Below are positions 5,610-7,006 of a stretch of DNA of 7,006 nucleotides, in pieces. Origin of the DNA: Bacillota bacterium (GTDB lineage Bacteria > Bacillota > Clostridia > Lachnospirales > Lachnospiraceae); the NCBI GenBank assembly GCA_017861355.1, contig JAGFXQ010000278.1:1-7006 (forward strand), read 5' to 3'. How positions within the stretch are numbered: position 1 is the first letter of the stretch; every line of letters begins with the position of its first letter. Position numbers and translations under genes: made by a program. A model generated the notes under the pieces. That model did not search any database. It was not told the origin of the DNA and saw nothing but the letters and a program-made list of their open reading frames with translations.

Positions 5610-7006
5610 ATGAAGGCATTGTCTTATTTATTAATCACCCGCTTTAAGAATCGAATTCTGTCATTGAGGAAAAAACCGGCAATGTTGGTGTTGTATCTGT
5701 TCGTGTTCGGTTGTATTGCTGCTTCTGTCATATTTATTTTACTGGCTAATAAGGATATGCAACAGATGAAATATGCAGATGAACGAATTCTACTGCTGAT
5801 ACTTTCTGGTCTGGGGTTATTGTATCTTTGGATGTTTACGAACTCCGGTTTATCAACCGGATCAAGTTTGTTTACAATGCCGGACGTAGGCTTGTTATTT
5901 GTAGCACCCATTTCTTCCAAAAAGATATTACTTTATGGCTTAATTAGTACCCTAGGTAAATCTTTGCTGGGTTCAATTTTTATTTTTTATCAGATCGGTA
6001 ACCTGAAAACAAATTTTGGTTATGGCTTCGAAGAGATTCTTGCCTTGTTCCTTATCTTTGCTTTGATGGTATTGTTCTGTCAGCTATTAGCAATTGGCAT
6101 CTACATCTTCTCTAATGGCAATCCGAGTCGCAAGAAGCTGATCTGGGCCTTGTTATATGCCGTAATGGGATTGATTGTGCTTAGCGTGCTGTACATCCAG
6201 AGGCAGGAGCAGGTAGGATTGTTCCAAGCAATTTTAAGTTTGATGGATCAAAACTGGTTTGGTTATTTGCCGGTGGCAGGATGGGTTTGCATGTTTTTCC
6301 AAGGTGTGATCTACGGTTCCGTTCCGATGATGCTCATACCGATTATTCTATTCTTTGTAGCCGGAGGAATGATTGTTTCTCTGCTTACCATGGGAACAGC
6401 GGATTATTATGAGGATGTTCTTGTTTCTACTGAGACCACCTACAATACTTTGAGTGCTGCGAAGGAAGGCAGAAGTATTCCGAAAGCAAATGCCAGGAAG
6501 ATTAAGGTTAAGGATAAAGAGCTGGGAATTAATCACGGAATAGGTGCGAACACTTTGTTGTATAAACATATGCTTGAGATGAGAAGGAGAAGCAGGTTTA
6601 TCTTTGTTGATAATTATACTATACTGCTGATGTTAGGAGCAGGTGTGGCAGGGTATTATTTTCATAAATTTGATGCCCCTAGCGCGGTTGCATATGGCGT
6701 TCTAGGAATGGCAGTTTACATGCAGTTTATCTTCTCCATGATGGGAAGATTGAAAATTGAATTGACAAAGCCGTATATCTTTTTAATTCCGGAGAAATCA
6801 CTAAAGAAAATATTTGCAGCTTCCCTGACTTCATTTATCAAACACGGAGTTGATGGTATCTTTTTATTCCTTCCGCTTATCTTACTGGGAGGTACCGATC
6901 CGTTGACAGGATTGCTGTGTGCCATCGCATACACCAGTGCAGGAGCTGTATTTGTTGCGCTAACACTTCTCTACCAGAGAATATTAGGCGGACAGCCGAA
7001 TAAGCT
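5610..7006 (+). CDS. Putative ABC exporter membrane subunit, 3' end beyond the window
   Basis: The frame from ATG 5610 stays open for 465 codons to the window edge. The Shine-Dalgarno GGAAGGGGA (5592-5600) lies inside the end of the ATPase gene. The protein is strongly hydrophobic, with likely membrane segments near residues 25-46, 60-77, 106-127, 143-167 and 178-196. Others lie in MMLIPIILFFVAGGMIVSLLTMG, YTILLMLGAGVAGYYF, VAYGVLGMAVYMQFIFSMM, GIFLFLPLILLGG and the last visible stretch. A basic, charged loop of about 70 residues (from YYEDVLVSTETT to HMLEMRRRSR) probably faces the cytosol. An N-terminal motif, MPDVGLLFVAPISSKKILLYGL, resembles a motif of the putative ABC exporter family (PF16962-like, by memory). 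EcsB-like permeases are an alternative. It probably forms the transport channel with the ATPase; the cargo cannot be read from sequence. Confidence 0.85.
   Translation, partial: MKALSYLLITRFKNRILSLRKKPAMLVLYLFVFGCIAASVIFILLANKDMQQMKYADERILLLILSGLGLLYLWMFTNSGLSTGSSLFTMPDVGLLFVAPISSKKILLYGLISTLGKSLLGSIFIFYQIGNLKTNFGYGFEEILALFLIFALMVLFCQLLAIGIYIFSNGNPSRKKLIWALLYAVMGLIVLSVLYIQRQEQVGLFQAILSLMDQNWFGYLPVAGWVCMFFQGVIYGSVPMMLIPIILFFVAGGMIVSLLTMGTADYYEDVLVSTETTYNTLSAAKEGRSIPKANARKIKVKDKELGINHGIGANTLLYKHMLEMRRRSRFIFVDNYTILLMLGAGVAGYYFHKFDAPSAVAYGVLGMAVYMQFIFSMMGRLKIELTKPYIFLIPEKSLKKIFAASLTSFIKHGVDGIFLFLPLILLGGTDPLTGLLCAIAYTSAGAVFVALTLLYQRILGGQPNK

Noticed and set aside
5624..6934. Several minus-strand open frames of 72-98 codons
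   Set aside because: They are shadows of the membrane protein gene, which stays open from 5610 to the window end and has a proper start signal.

Overview
The window is about 7 kb of low-to-medium GC DNA that looks like a Firmicute of the family Lachnospiraceae (Clostridium cluster XIV type). This assignment rests on gene order, the RbfA start (MRKNSIKNTRINGEV), a TruB that starts at TTG, and protein style; no database search was possible. All genes lie on the + strand.

Positions 1-4741 hold a classical translation/RNA-maintenance operon: the 3' part of infB (IF-2), rbfA (30S maturation), an nrnA-type DHH phosphoesterase (nanoRNase/pAp phosphatase), truB (tRNA Psi55 synthase) and ribF (riboflavin kinase/FAD synthetase). 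It is closed by a strong intrinsic terminator at 4704-4741. Gaps are short except for 133 bases between truB and ribF, which contain a two-part stem-loop.

Positions 4742-7006 hold a separate unit: a promoter-like AT-rich region, an ABC ATPase of the ABC-2/EcsA type, and 2 bases later a large polytopic membrane protein that runs off the window, probably its exporter permease partner.

The main surprise is that two normally indispensable or well-conserved genes are broken. The IF-2 reading frame diverges right after the conserved TFKASGIGT, losing nearly all of the fMet-tRNA-binding C2 domain. Short out-of-frame stretches resembling that domain still seem to lie between the break and rbfA, as if about 150-160 bases had been lost in several pieces. 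The nrnA gene has a frame break directly after its DHH motif, consistent with a loss of about 23 bases. Both sites coincide with perfect inverted repeats (11-bp and 7-bp arms). Because IF-2 is essential, a sequencing, amplification or assembly artefact at hairpins is the leading explanation; real deletions are the exciting alternative. Other items of note are an Asp/Ser-rich repeat tail on RbfA and a perfect 20-bp palindrome spanning the rbfA stop codon. I saw no mobile element, CRISPR array, tRNA or rRNA, and no convincing novel defence or mobile system.
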